Shown: positions 1 to 7,786 of the stretch, in pieces
Numbering within the stretch: position 1 is the first letter of the stretch
Layout: each line of letters starts with the position of its first letter
Translations under genes and position numbers: made by a program
NCBI GenBank assembly: GCA_964393215.1
Contig: CAYMSW010000008.1
Span: forward strand, 1 to 23,644
From: CAYFNK01 sp964393215
Lineage (GTDB): Archaea > Nanobdellota > Nanobdellia > SCGC-AAA011-G17 > PNOQ01
Length of the DNA stretch: 23,644 bases
Reading direction: 5' to 3'
The notes under the pieces: model-generated
What the model saw: only the letters and a program-made list of their open reading frames with translations
The model's database searches: none
What the model was told of the DNA's origin: nothing

Positions 1-1
1 T

Positions 2-616
2 ATAAAGAAGTTTGTTAGGTTTTTGTTCTCTGCTAATTTGGGTGAGATTGGTGTAATAGCTACTGCTATTTTTGCTGGTTTTCCTCTTCCTTTGTTGCCT
101 CTTCAGATTCTTTGGATTAATTTGATTACAGATGGAATACCTGCTTTAGCTCTTGGTGTCGACCCTGCTGAGAAAGGTGTAATGAGTAGAAGACCAAGAA
201 AGTTGAAAGACGGTGTTCTGCATGGCTCTTATGGATTCTTGTTTTTGTCTGGAATAATTGGTACTGTTATTACTTTGGCTATGTTTTTCCCAACTTATTT
301 GAGTGGTGATTTGGATAAGGCTAGGACACTTGCTTTTATGACTTTGATTATGTTTGAATTGTTCTTAGTCTTTAGTGCTCGTTCTGTCAATAAAGGTGCC
401 ATCGCAGAAGGAATATTTAGTAATAAGTTTTTGATCTGGGCTGTATTGGCTTCCATTAGTTTGCAGTTTATTTTATTGTACACTCCCTTGGGAGGAATGT
501 TTAATCTTGTTAGTTTGGGATTAATGGATTGGGGCAAGATTATTTTGATTTCTCTTGCTGGTGTGTTTGCAATGGAAATTGAGAAGAAGATTGTTAATAG
601 AAAGTCTAAGGGCTAA
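2..616 (+). CDS. P-type Ca2+-transporting ATPase, C-terminal fragment (5' truncated)
   Basis: The gene runs in from the left edge; the frame is open from base 2 and the first visible residues are IKKFVRFLFSANLGE, typical of helix M5 of Ca2+-pumping P2-type ATPases. About 204 residues remain, covering M5-M10. The segment QILWINLITDGIPALALG is the classic M6 signature. The liganding positions of Ca2+-ATPases are all filled: Asn and Glu in M5 (SANLGE), Asn/Thr/Asp in M6 (NLITD) and a Glu in M8 (MFELFLVFSARS, codon at 356). This favours Ca2+ over other cations by family knowledge. The phosphorylation and nucleotide-binding domains lie outside the window. The gene converges on asnS and overlaps it by 11 bp. 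The substrate assignment is an inference; membership of the P-type ATPase family is very secure. Confidence 0.93.
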   Translation: MKKFVRFLFSANLGEIGVIATAIFAGFPLPLLPLQILWINLITDGIPALALGVDPAEKGVMSRRPRKLKDGVLHGSYGFLFLSGIIGTVITLAMFFPTYLSGDLDKARTLAFMTLIMFELFLVFSARSVNKGAIAEGIFSNKFLIWAVLASISLQFILLYTPLGGMFNLVSLGLMDWGKIILISLAGVFAMEIEKKIVNRKSKG

Positions 617-1880
617 TCCTTCTCATAGTTCTTGGGAAAGGTATTGCATCTTTTATTGATTCTAAGTTGCATAGCCATTGAACTAATCTTTCTGTTCCTA
701 AACCAAAACCAGCATGTGGAACTGAACCATATCTTCTTGAGTCCAAGTACCAATCTGATTTTCCTAAGTTTACTCCAGATTTTTTTAGTCTGGCTTGTAT
801 TTTTTTGATATCTGGTTCCCTTTGTGATCCATCAACTAATTCTCCTACATTTGAAGCTAGTAAGTTGAAGTTCATTCCAGTTCCAGGTTTTTTTGGATCT
901 TCTCCGTGATAGAATTTTAGTATTTTTAGTGGGTAGTTTGTTACAACTACGAATTCTCCATAATGTTTTGCTAATTCTTTTTCTTCTTTTGTTCCTAAGT
1001 CTTCACCGTGTTTTGTTTTGAAGCCTTTTTTATGTAGAACTTTTATTGCTTGATCATAAGTTATTTTTGGGAATGGAGATTTTATTTTCTTTAACCTTTC
1101 TTCTTTTATTCCAAGAATTTCTAAATCTTTTTTGTTGTCTTTTAGTACTTTTTTTATTGAGTAGAGTATACAATTTTCTGCTACTTTTAGAATATCATTT
1201 AAGTTTGACCATGCTGCTTCAACTTCGAAGTGCCAGAACTCAGTTAAGTGTCTTCCTGTCTTTGATTTTTCTGCTCTGAAAGATGGTGCCATTGCATATA
1301 CTTTTTCAAAAGGGAAGATTAGGCTCTCTGCATAGAATTGCCAGGATTGTGTAAGGAATGCTTTTTTTCCAAAATAGTTTACTTCAAATGTTTCTGAGCC
1401 ACCTTCGCTTGTTTCTCCGCTAAAACTTGGTGCTTCTGCTTCTATGTAGTTTAAGGATCTTATTTTTTCGTGAAGTGCCCCCATAACTGTTGATCTTATT
1501 TTTAGTGAAGCTGCTAATTTTCTGCTTCTTATTGATAAGTGTCTTTTGTCTAGTAGAAATTCTGGATTTTGGTCTTTTCCTATAGGAAAGTCTTCTGCTT
1601 CTCCAATAACTTTTAGTTTTTTTACTTCTACTTCATAATTTGTGGGTGCTCTTTTTTCTGCGTAGATGTTTCCTTCAATTTCTATTGAGCTTTCTGTTAA
1701 TATTGAGTCTGCTATTTTTACTAGCTTTGGATCTTTTACTACACATTGTATTATTTCTGAAGAATCTCTAAGAACAATAAAGATTTTGTCCTTCATCTTT
1801 CTTATTCTGTGAATCCAGCCATGAACTGCTATTTTCCCTTTCTTTTTTTTAATTGCTTCTTTTACTGAAATAAATGTCAT
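606..1880 (-). CDS. asnS: Asparaginyl-tRNA synthetase (archaeal type)
   Basis: Class IIb aminoacyl-tRNA synthetase that charges tRNA(Asn) with asparagine. An N-terminal OB-fold anticodon-binding domain (about residues 1-100, with the GWIHRIR segment) is followed by the catalytic domain. Motif 2 is FRAEKSKTGRHLTEFWHFE and motif 3 is GFGLGTERLVQWL. The C-terminus IPFPRTMRRISP has the Arg-Thr pair typical of AsnRS; AspRS has RDP at this point. The N-terminal OB domain argues against the AsnRS-derived asparagine synthetase (AS-AR) of some archaea, which lacks it. I chose the ATG at 1880 (424 residues). An in-frame ATG at 1907 would lie only about 4 nt from the TATA-like box at 1911-1920, while 1880 gives a near-leaderless mRNA. 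The 3' end overlaps the ATPase gene tail-to-tail by 11 bp. Confidence 0.95.
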   Translation of the reverse strand: MTFISVKEAIKKKKGKIAVHGWIHRIRKMKDKIFIVLRDSSEIIQCVVKDPKLVKIADSILTESSIEIEGNIYAEKRAPTNYEVEVKKLKVIGEAEDFPIGKDQNPEFLLDKRHLSIRSRKLAASLKIRSTVMGALHEKIRSLNYIEAEAPSFSGETSEGGSETFEVNYFGKKAFLTQSWQFYAESLIFPFEKVYAMAPSFRAEKSKTGRHLTEFWHFEVEAAWSNLNDILKVAENCILYSIKKVLKDNKKDLEILGIKEERLKKIKSPFPKITYDQAIKVLHKKGFKTKHGEDLGTKEEKELAKHYGEFVVVTNYPLKILKFYHGEDPKKPGTGMNFNLLASNVGELVDGSQREPDIKKIQARLKKSGVNLGKSDWYLDSRRYGSVPHAGFGLGTERLVQWLCNLESIKDAIPFPRTMRRISP

Positions 1881-1910
1881 TTTAGTGATAATTTTCTTTC
1901 TGAACATGAA

Positions 1911-1920
1911 GATTTAAATA
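1911..1920. promoter_or_regulatory. Shared divergent TATA box for asnS and the Cys-rich lipoprotein gene
   Basis: The sequence GATTTAAATA contains the palindrome ATTTAAAT (1912-1919). Its centre lies about 28 nt upstream of the plus-strand ATG at 1944 and about 35 nt upstream of the minus-strand ATG at 1880. Both distances fit archaeal transcription with no or very short leaders. No second TATA-like element is visible in the 63-bp gap, so one box probably serves both directions. Confidence 0.55.
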
Positions 1921-1943
1921 GTTTAGCTTTTAATATTTTTGTT

Positions 1944-4016
1944 ATGAAAAAAGAGGTATTTGTATTTTTATTAGTTGTATGCTTATTTTTTATTAGTTCT
2001 TGCGATGTTAAGGATTTGACTGGCGCCGCTTCTCCTGTTTGTGGTAATAAGATTGTTGAAGATGGAGAAGAGTGTGATGATGGGAATTTGCTTGCTGGTG
2101 ATGGTTGTACTCCCAGGTGTGTTCTGGAAACTGTTTGTGGTAATAAAGTTGTAGATAGAGGAGAGGAATGTGATGATGGGAATGATGTCCCTAATGATGG
2201 TTGTCATGAATGCCTGGTTGTGATAGATACTAGTTCTGGAACCGGTACTGGTTCTTCTGGTTCTGGTGGTACTGATAGCGAGATGGGTAATGGGGGAAAT
2301 GACTGTGTTGGTGATGGGCAGTATGTTTATGATGGCGATAATTGTTGTGATGGTTTGGAATTTATTCCGTTAAATACCCCTCCGGTTATATCTGTTATAG
2401 GTATCTGTAATTCTTTTTGTGGGAATGGTGAGTGTGATGGTGATGAGGATGAAGAAAGTTGCCCTCAAGATTGTATTGTTGGGAGAGAGGGTCTTTATGG
2501 TTGCACTGATGCTGATGCGTTGAATTATAACGAAGAAGCAATTGAAGATGATGGAAGTTGCGAATATTCTGAAATTATAAACTGTTTTGATTCTGATGAT
2601 CGATTTGTTGATTGTGATAATACTTGTTTTTTAAATCAAGAATGCATAGATGCTTGGGGGGTTCCTTGTGGTGATGGAATTGGTGATGGTTATTGTGATG
2701 ATGGCACTTATGGCATAGATTTGGTTTGTGGACAGCATTACTTTGATGGTGGGGATTGTGAAATCTCTTGTGAGGATTCTGGATTGGATGAGGATTGTAA
2801 TGGTTTGTGTTTTGATGGTGATTTGTTAGATTGGGAGAGCGATGGAATCTGTGATAATGGAGTAAATGGATTACTTTACGACCTTACTTGTGAGCAGTTT
2901 GGTTGGGACTCTGCAGATTGTGGTTGTATAGTTGATTCTGATTGTGAGATTGTTTTTGGACAGCAAGCAGTGTGTAGTAACGGAATGTGTGAGTATACAG
3001 ATTGTTTTGATATTGGTTTTTTTAACGAGGATTGTGCTGGAGGGATTTACGTTGGTCCAATGGGATGGGACGAAGTTGTGGAAGAAGAGATTCATGTTGA
3101 TGAAGTACCAATAACTGGATTGGCTATTTTAAGTAGGCTTGGTGGTAAGGAGTTGATTGGTGGTGCGGATCCCCAAGATGTTGGAGACTATGATGGATGT
3201 ATAATTGGTGATCATACTTGGTTGGGAGATGGTGTTTGCCAGTCAAGGTTCAATTGTGCTGGATGGGGGTTTGATGATGGAGATTGTTTGTGGAGCGAAG
3301 AGGAGGAAGAAATTATAGATGATCCCCTTACCATTATAATTATTGATGTAGAAGAGGATAACTATATAGTTGATATAATAGATTTTGATAGTAATGTTGT
3401 AGAGGAACCAGCGTCTTTTTTGTATACTGTTATAGATGATTATTATAATGAAATAGATGAAGAGGAAGATAATTCTGAAGTCGAGGAAATATTTGAATTT
3501 GTAGAGTCTGGACTTTATGTTGAATCCGTTTTTATGTTGGAAACATATTTCCTTAATTTGAGAGACTCTGGGTTTGTGATTGAAGATGGAAAAGTGTTAG
3601 TTGGTGGAGATTATGTTGCTAGTGATGTGATGGACAATTACAATCTAGAATCTCATTTTGTTAAGATTAAACAAATTTTGTATGAACAACAAAAGGTTAT
3701 TGTAGAAGTATATTCATTAATTCCTAAGGAAGTTGAGTTAGAACTCTGGGATCCAGTTAGTGTTGATTTGAATGGTGACGGAGTTAAGGATATCTCTTTG
3801 ATGCTAACGTATTTGTCTCCAGAGCATGTTACATTAAAGACTACTTATTTAGTTCCGTCAATTATTTTTGATGATGAGGTTTATGAAGGGGCTACTTATT
3901 TTTCAGGAGATTACTTTGATAGAGATGGTAAGTTTGTTGTGCATTTTTTGATAACGTTAGTTATAATTGTTTTGTTCTATTTTTCATTAGAGAGAATTAA
4001 ATCTAAATTTAATTAA
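1944..4016 (+). CDS. Cysteine-rich acidic surface lipoprotein with DUF4215-like and LNR-like repeats and a C-terminal membrane helix
   Basis: A 690-residue exported protein. A hydrophobic signal (residues 4-19) ends in a lipobox-like I-S-S-C with Cys20 as the candidate lipidated residue. Two DUF4215-type repeats (CGNK.V..GEECDDGN...DGC) start at Cys33 and Cys65. A CGNGECDGDEDEESC module starts at 159 and a YGCTDADALNYN...DDGSCEY module lies around 187. Notch/LNR-like cysteine modules lie around 242-330, and the clearest one (TWLGDGVC...GWGFDDGDC) at about 425-449. A very acidic stretch follows, then a DLNGDGVKD calcium-binding-like loop near 608 and a C-terminal membrane helix (about 667-683) before ERIKSKFN. 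An [LI]TGxA motif occurs at 25 and again near 390. The role is not recognisable; disulfide-stabilised, Ca2+-binding adhesion or recognition is an inference. Its stop overlaps the aspS stop. Confidence 0.85.
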   Translation: MKKEVFVFLLVVCLFFISSCDVKDLTGAASPVCGNKIVEDGEECDDGNLLAGDGCTPRCVLETVCGNKVVDRGEECDDGNDVPNDGCHECLVVIDTSSGTGTGSSGSGGTDSEMGNGGNDCVGDGQYVYDGDNCCDGLEFIPLNTPPVISVIGICNSFCGNGECDGDEDEESCPQDCIVGREGLYGCTDADALNYNEEAIEDDGSCEYSEIINCFDSDDRFVDCDNTCFLNQECIDAWGVPCGDGIGDGYCDDGTYGIDLVCGQHYFDGGDCEISCEDSGLDEDCNGLCFDGDLLDWESDGICDNGVNGLLYDLTCEQFGWDSADCGCIVDSDCEIVFGQQAVCSNGMCEYTDCFDIGFFNEDCAGGIYVGPMGWDEVVEEEIHVDEVPITGLAILSRLGGKELIGGADPQDVGDYDGCIIGDHTWLGDGVCQSRFNCAGWGFDDGDCLWSEEEEEIIDDPLTIIIIDVEEDNYIVDIIDFDSNVVEEPASFLYTVIDDYYNEIDEEEDNSEVEEIFEFVESGLYVESVFMLETYFLNLRDSGFVIEDGKVLVGGDYVASDVMDNYNLESHFVKIKQILYEQQKVIVEVYSLIPKEVELELWDPVSVDLNGDGVKDISLMLTYLSPEHVTLKTTYLVPSIIFDDEVYEGATYFSGDYFDRDGKFVVHFLITLVIIVLFYFSLERIKSKFN

Positions 4017-5314
4017 GGTGTTAATCTTTCTGGGTCTCTAGGAAGTAAAATACATTCTCTTATGTTTTCTATTTTTAGAATTCCTTGAACAATTCTGTCT
4101 AGGCCTAAACCCACACCACCGTGTGGAGGGCATCCATATTTAAATATTGCTAAGTAAGGTTCCATTCCTTTTAGACTGATTTTCTTTTCTTTTGCCTGTG
4201 TTTCCAGGATATCTAATCTATGTTCTCTTTGTGCTCCAGTTGCACTTTCTAATCCACTATGAATTAGATCGAAGCTTCTTGTTCCATCTTTGTCTCTTTT
4301 CATGTGGTAGAATGGTCTTATTTTCCATGGATAGTTTGTTACAAATATGAAATCTGATTTGTATTTCTTTAATGCGATTTTTCCTAGCATTTTTTCTGCT
4401 TTTGGATCCAAATCATCATCTTTTGGAATGTTTTTACCTTCTTTTTTCAGAAGTTCTTTTGCTTCCTTCATAGTTATTCTTGGGAATTTTTTAGGAGCGT
4501 TCATTTCTATTTCTAAGAGTTTTATTTCTTCTTTACATTCTATTTTTAGTTTGTTTACTATTTCTTTCATTAAACCTTCTACGATATCCATCACATCATG
4601 CTCGTCGTTGATGAAACCCATTTCCATATCAACTCCTGTGAATTCTGTTAAATGCCTTGTTGTGTGACTTTTTTCTGCTCTGAAGACAGGAGCTATTTCG
4701 TAAACTTTTTCGAATCCACCAGCAACGAACATTTGTTTGTAAATCTGTGGACTTTGTGATAAGAATGCTTTTTTTGTGAAGTATTGTATGTTGAATAGTT
4801 GTGCTCCAGATTCTGCACCCATGCAAGTTATTTTTGGAGTGTTTATATTTGTGAAACCTTGTTTGTCAAAATATTCTGTTGCAATCTTTAGTATTTTGCT
4901 TCTAATTTTGAATATGGCTTTTGTCTTTTCTTCTCTTGTATCTAAGAAACGATTATCAATTCTTTTATCTATGTTTGTTGTTTTTGCTCCTATATCTACT
5001 GGTAAAGGAGTTTCTGCTTTGTTAAGAATTTCTATTTTTTCTGCTATCAGCTCATTTTCTTTTGATTTCAGTTTACTTTTTTTTACAGTTCCTTTGACTT
5101 GAATTACAGACTCTCTTGTTAGCTTTTGAATCTCTTTGAAGTTGGATATATTTTTTTTGATAACTGTTGTTTGAATATTTCCTGAAGAATCGCGAACTGA
5201 GATAAAAGCTAAATTTCCCATAGATTTGAGCTGTTTTACCCAACCAGCTATGTTTACTTTTTTCCCTTCTTTTTTAGCTGCCTCTTTTATTGGGATTCTT
5301 GTGTTTAAGCTCAT
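4013..5314 (-). CDS. aspS: Aspartyl-tRNA synthetase (archaeal/eukaryotic type)
   Basis: Class IIb synthetase of 433 residues that attaches aspartate to tRNA(Asp). The N-terminal OB domain carries AGWVKQLKSMGNLAFISVRD. The catalytic domain shows LSQSPQIYKQM, motif 2 FRAEKSHTTRHLTEF and motif 3 GGVGLGLDRIVQ, and it ends in LLPRDPERLTP, the AspRS-type RDP ending. The length fits archaeal AspRS without the bacterial insertion domain. In Thermococcus AspRS, discrimination against tRNA(Asn) has been linked to a Trp and a Lys. Here the Lys appears kept (ILNKAETPLP) and the Trp position, by eye, is Lys27. Because asnS is also present, a discriminating enzyme is expected. The ATG at 5314 lies about 26 nt from a TATA box, giving a leaderless mRNA. 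The stop shares TTAA with the convergent gene. Confidence 0.96.
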   Translation of the reverse strand: MSLNTRIPIKEAAKKEGKKVNIAGWVKQLKSMGNLAFISVRDSSGNIQTTVIKKNISNFKEIQKLTRESVIQVKGTVKKSKLKSKENELIAEKIEILNKAETPLPVDIGAKTTNIDKRIDNRFLDTREEKTKAIFKIRSKILKIATEYFDKQGFTNINTPKITCMGAESGAQLFNIQYFTKKAFLSQSPQIYKQMFVAGGFEKVYEIAPVFRAEKSHTTRHLTEFTGVDMEMGFINDEHDVMDIVEGLMKEIVNKLKIECKEEIKLLEIEMNAPKKFPRITMKEAKELLKKEGKNIPKDDDLDPKAEKMLGKIALKKYKSDFIFVTNYPWKIRPFYHMKRDKDGTRSFDLIHSGLESATGAQREHRLDILETQAKEKKISLKGMEPYLAIFKYGCPPHGGVGLGLDRIVQGILKIENIRECILLPRDPERLTP

Positions 5315-5336
5315 AGAACATATTTTCTTTGTTATT

Positions 5337-5344
5337 TATTTAAA
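5337..5344 (-). promoter_or_regulatory. TATA box of aspS
   Basis: On the minus strand this reads TTTAAATA, centred about 26 nt upstream of the aspS ATG at 5314. The expected transcription start therefore falls on or next to the start codon, and no Shine-Dalgarno motif precedes that codon. Confidence 0.6.
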
Positions 5345-5353
5345 ACTTTCCTT

Positions 5354-5383
5354 CTTGACAGGATGACATGGACCTTCATCAAG
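5354..5383. other. Hairpin-forming element in the aspS-tldD gap
   Basis: The arms CTTGA (5354-5358) and TCAAG (5379-5383) are complementary, and an inner AGG/CCT pairing extends the stem across a small asymmetric bulge, leaving a loop of about 10 nt. An extra TATA-like box (GTATATAAAT, 5383-5392) abuts it and could be read on either strand. If read on the minus strand, the hairpin would lie in a longer alternative aspS leader or upstream region. The function is unknown and the structure may be chance. Confidence 0.25.
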
Positions 5384-5456
5384 TATATAAATGGCCTAGA
5401 TAAGATAATATAGATAGACACCTCTTATTATCATTCTTTTTTCTTTTTTTACGTAA

Positions 5457-5467
5457 AATATATAAGG
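5457..5467 (+). promoter_or_regulatory. TATA box of tldD
   Basis: The box AATATATAAGG is centred about 27 nt upstream of the ATG at 5489. This supports a leaderless tldD transcript and the choice of that ATG over an in-frame TTG at 5483. Confidence 0.55.
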
Positions 5468-5488
5468 TAGTTCTGAGTTGAGTTGATT

Positions 5489-6886
5489 ATGTTTCAAGAG
5501 TTAGCTGATTTTTCAATTGATTATTTGAATAAGAACGGTGTAGATTATGCTGAAGCTAGAGCAGAGAGTGGTGAATTCTCTAGTTTTACCTTGAGAGACG
5601 GAATTCCTGAAGTATCTTCTTTTGGTGACTCTTCCGGGATTGGAGTTAGGTTTTCTATTAAGAATAATATTGGTTTTGTAGCGATAAATGATATGAATAA
5701 AGATAAAATTAAGAAATTATTAGATAAATCTTTGAAATTAACTATTAGATCTCATAAGATTGCGGAGAAGATTGATTTTGCAGAGTCAAAAGCTGCCAAA
5801 GCAAATACAACAGTCTCACAGAAAACAGATGTTAGAGATGTTGATCCTGGTTTTAAGTTTAAGATAGTTAATGATTTGAATAAAAATTTAGATAGCGAAC
5901 ATAAATATTTCAGTTTGTCAGATAGTTTTGTTAAGAAATATTATGTTAATACGGAAGGTTCTAAAATTTATTCTGAAATACCAAGGGTAAACTTCTTTTA
6001 TTTCTTGACTATGAAAGAAGGTGGAAATATAATTCAAAGATATTTGCAACACGGTGCCGTTGGTGGTTATGAGCTTTATGATCAATGGAAACTTGAAGAG
6101 GGCATAAGTTCAGAGATAAAAGCATTGAAAGAAAATATGAAATCAGGCGTTAAAGTTCCAGATGAAGAGGTTGATGTAGTTTTGGCTCCGGAAGTTGTTG
6201 GAATTGCAGTTCATGAATCTGGTGGACATCCTTATGAAGCAGACAGAATTTTTGGAAGAGAAGCTGCACAAGCTGGAGAGTCTTTTATCAAAGAGAAAAT
6301 GGTTGGTCACAAAATTGCAAATGAGCAAGTTACAATTGTAGATGATCCAACTGTTCAAGGTAGCTTTGGATTTTATCGATATGATGATGAGGGCGTTGAG
6401 GCAAGAAAAAAAGTTATAATTGAAAAAGGAGTTATCAAAGAATTTATGCATGATAGAGAGACAGCTACTAAGATGGGATTAAATAGCAATGGAAGCGCAA
6501 GGGCTACTAAGTTTTTGTTTGAACCAATGGTTAGAATGTCCAATACTTTGTTGTTGCCCGGAAATTATTCTGAAGATGAAATGATAAAAGACGTTAAGAA
6601 AGGTGTTTATATCAAGAACTTTATGGAGTGGAATATTGACGATATGAGGTTTCATCAGAAATATGTAGGTAATGAAGCTTATTTGATTGAGAATGGTGAG
6701 TTAACAAAACCTGTTAAACACCCTGCTTTGGAAGTTACTACGCCTGTTTTGTGGAGTTCTATTGATGCAGTAGGCAATAATCCTAAAACATTTGCAGGAA
6801 CTTGTGGAAAAGGAGAGCCAATGCAAGGAATTCCTGTGTGGATGGGTGGTCCTTCTGTTAGATTAAGGAACATAAAATTGTCTTAA
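5489..6886 (+). CDS. tldD: TldD-type metalloprotease, catalytic subunit
   Basis: A 465-residue member of the TldD/PmbA (U62) family, whose TldD and TldE subunits form a peptidase that degrades or trims unfolded peptides inside a closed chamber. The catalytic metal motif HExxxH is present as HESGGH (His242, Glu243, His247). A Cys at about 439 in TCGKGEPMQGIPV matches the conserved third metal ligand of the family. The downstream ending GGPSVRLRNIKLS is also family-typical. The length matches other TldDs. The start is ATG at 5489, supported by the TATA spacing. The partner tldE lies two genes downstream, with a nuclease gene between them, and each of the three has its own TATA box, so they look like adjacent units and not one operon. 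The native substrate is unknown; no candidate precursor peptide gene was found beside it. Confidence 0.93.
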   Translation: MFQELADFSIDYLNKNGVDYAEARAESGEFSSFTLRDGIPEVSSFGDSSGIGVRFSIKNNIGFVAINDMNKDKIKKLLDKSLKLTIRSHKIAEKIDFAESKAAKANTTVSQKTDVRDVDPGFKFKIVNDLNKNLDSEHKYFSLSDSFVKKYYVNTEGSKIYSEIPRVNFFYFLTMKEGGNIIQRYLQHGAVGGYELYDQWKLEEGISSEIKALKENMKSGVKVPDEEVDVVLAPEVVGIAVHESGGHPYEADRIFGREAAQAGESFIKEKMVGHKIANEQVTIVDDPTVQGSFGFYRYDDEGVEARKKVIIEKGVIKEFMHDRETATKMGLNSNGSARATKFLFEPMVRMSNTLLLPGNYSEDEMIKDVKKGVYIKNFMEWNIDDMRFHQKYVGNEAYLIENGELTKPVKHPALEVTTPVLWSSIDAVGNNPKTFAGTCGKGEPMQGIPVWMGGPSVRLRNIKLS

Positions 6887-6907
6887 GTATAGTTTTTATA
6901 AGAACAA

Positions 6908-6920
6908 TCTTTAAAATAGG
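6908..6920 (+). promoter_or_regulatory. TATA box of the PD-(D/E)XK nuclease gene
   Basis: The sequence TCTTTAAAATAGG is centred about 26 nt upstream of the ATG at 6939. It has the same TCTTTAAA core as the boxes at 7755 and 9113. Confidence 0.55.
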
Positions 6921-6938
6921 TTTAATTTTTTACTTTAT

Positions 6939-7754
6939 ATGGCTCGTAGAATACAAAGTCCAAGTTCTATTAATTATTTTAAGAGGTGTCCAAGATGTTA
7001 TTATTACAAATATATTTTGGGTCTGGAATCCCCTCCCAGTATTTATTTAGTTAGAGGAAAGATAGTTCATTCTGTTTTGGAGGATTTGTTCAAAGTTGAT
7101 ATTGATACAATTACTGATGGGCATTATGAATTTGAGTTGAGAATAATTATGCAGAGTTTGTTCAAGGAAAAATGGGCTGCTGCGAAAGATGATTTGGAAG
7201 AATTGAAGTTAGGTGAAGATAAGTTGGGTTTCTTTCATGATGAATCTGTTGAAATGTTAAATAATTGGCTTGGTAATTTTATGAACAGGATTATAATTAA
7301 AGCTAAAAAAGTTGGTTTCAAAAAAGCTTTTCTTAGTTTGAAGCCAGAAACAGAAGTTTATTTCAAATCAGATAATCATATGGTTCAAGGTTTTATTGAT
7401 GCTGTTATTAGTGATAATGGAGTAGTTTCTTTGATTGATTATAAATCATCTAGAAGGGATTATTTTTCGGATGAGTATAAATTGCAATTGGCCATCTATG
7501 CTATGTTGTATGAGGATAAACATGGCAAGAAACCAGATTTTGTTGGTATAGATTTTTTGAAACATAGTTCTAAGATAATATCTGTAGATGATGAACTAGT
7601 TAATCTGGCTAAGAACGAGGCTAAGTTGATACAAGAAAGAACAGGTTCTGAAGATATTAAAGACTATCCAAAGGGGAATGGCCCTTATTGTGACTGTAAA
7701 TTGTATGAAGAGATACTTGAGAAGAGAAGTCTTAGGGAATTTATTAAACCATAA
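6939..7754 (+). CDS. PD-(D/E)XK superfamily nuclease (RecB/Cas4-like)
   Basis: A 271-residue cytoplasmic protein with the PDDEXK_1 layout: an N-terminal SPSSINYFKRCPR motif and GKIVHSVLE with His44. The catalytic core follows as Asp154 (GFIDAV), then Asp167 and Lys169 (IDYKSS), and the QxxxY motif at Gln183-Tyr187. These are the expected metal-binding and catalytic residues of RecB-, AddB- and Cas4-type nucleases. Four cysteines, C17/C20 near the N-terminus and C251/C253 near the C-terminus, are placed like the iron-sulfur ligands of Cas4/AddB nucleases, though the spacing is not canonical. There is no helicase domain and there are no cas genes nearby, so it is a stand-alone nuclease, perhaps for DNA repair. 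It sits between tldD and tldE with its own promoter; a functional link to them is not evident. Confidence 0.88.
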   Translation: MARRIQSPSSINYFKRCPRCYYYKYILGLESPPSIYLVRGKIVHSVLEDLFKVDIDTITDGHYEFELRIIMQSLFKEKWAAAKDDLEELKLGEDKLGFFHDESVEMLNNWLGNFMNRIIIKAKKVGFKKAFLSLKPETEVYFKSDNHMVQGFIDAVISDNGVVSLIDYKSSRRDYFSDEYKLQLAIYAMLYEDKHGKKPDFVGIDFLKHSSKIISVDDELVNLAKNEAKLIQERTGSEDIKDYPKGNGPYCDCKLYEEILEKRSLREFIKP

Positions 7755-7766
7755 TCTTTAAATAAA
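7755..7766 (+). promoter_or_regulatory. TATA box of tldE
   Basis: The sequence TCTTTAAATAAA begins directly after the nuclease stop codon and is centred about 27 nt upstream of the tldE ATG at 7787, predicting a leaderless mRNA. A purine-rich AAGGAG lies in between but would precede the predicted transcription start. Confidence 0.55.
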
Positions 7767-7786
7767 AATTAAGGAGTATTTTTGTT

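Noticed and set aside
1881..1907. Upstream in-frame ATG giving AsnRS nine extra residues
   Set aside because: It would lie only about 4 nt from the TATA box, which is incompatible with archaeal start-site spacing, and the extra residues are not part of the AsnRS fold.
5345..5455. tRNA or C/D box RNA gene in the aspS-tldD gap
   Set aside because: No cloverleaf or CCA end can be drawn. TTGATGA on the minus strand resembles a C box but lacks the purine and has no matching CTGA D box.
5483..5491. TTG start two codons before the tldD ATG
   Set aside because: The ATG at 5489 has ideal leaderless spacing to the TATA box and the TTG has no ribosome-binding motif.
6939..7754. The PD-(D/E)XK protein as Cas4 of a CRISPR locus
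   Set aside because: There is no CRISPR array and no other cas gene in the window, and the cysteine spacing is not the standard Cas4 pattern.
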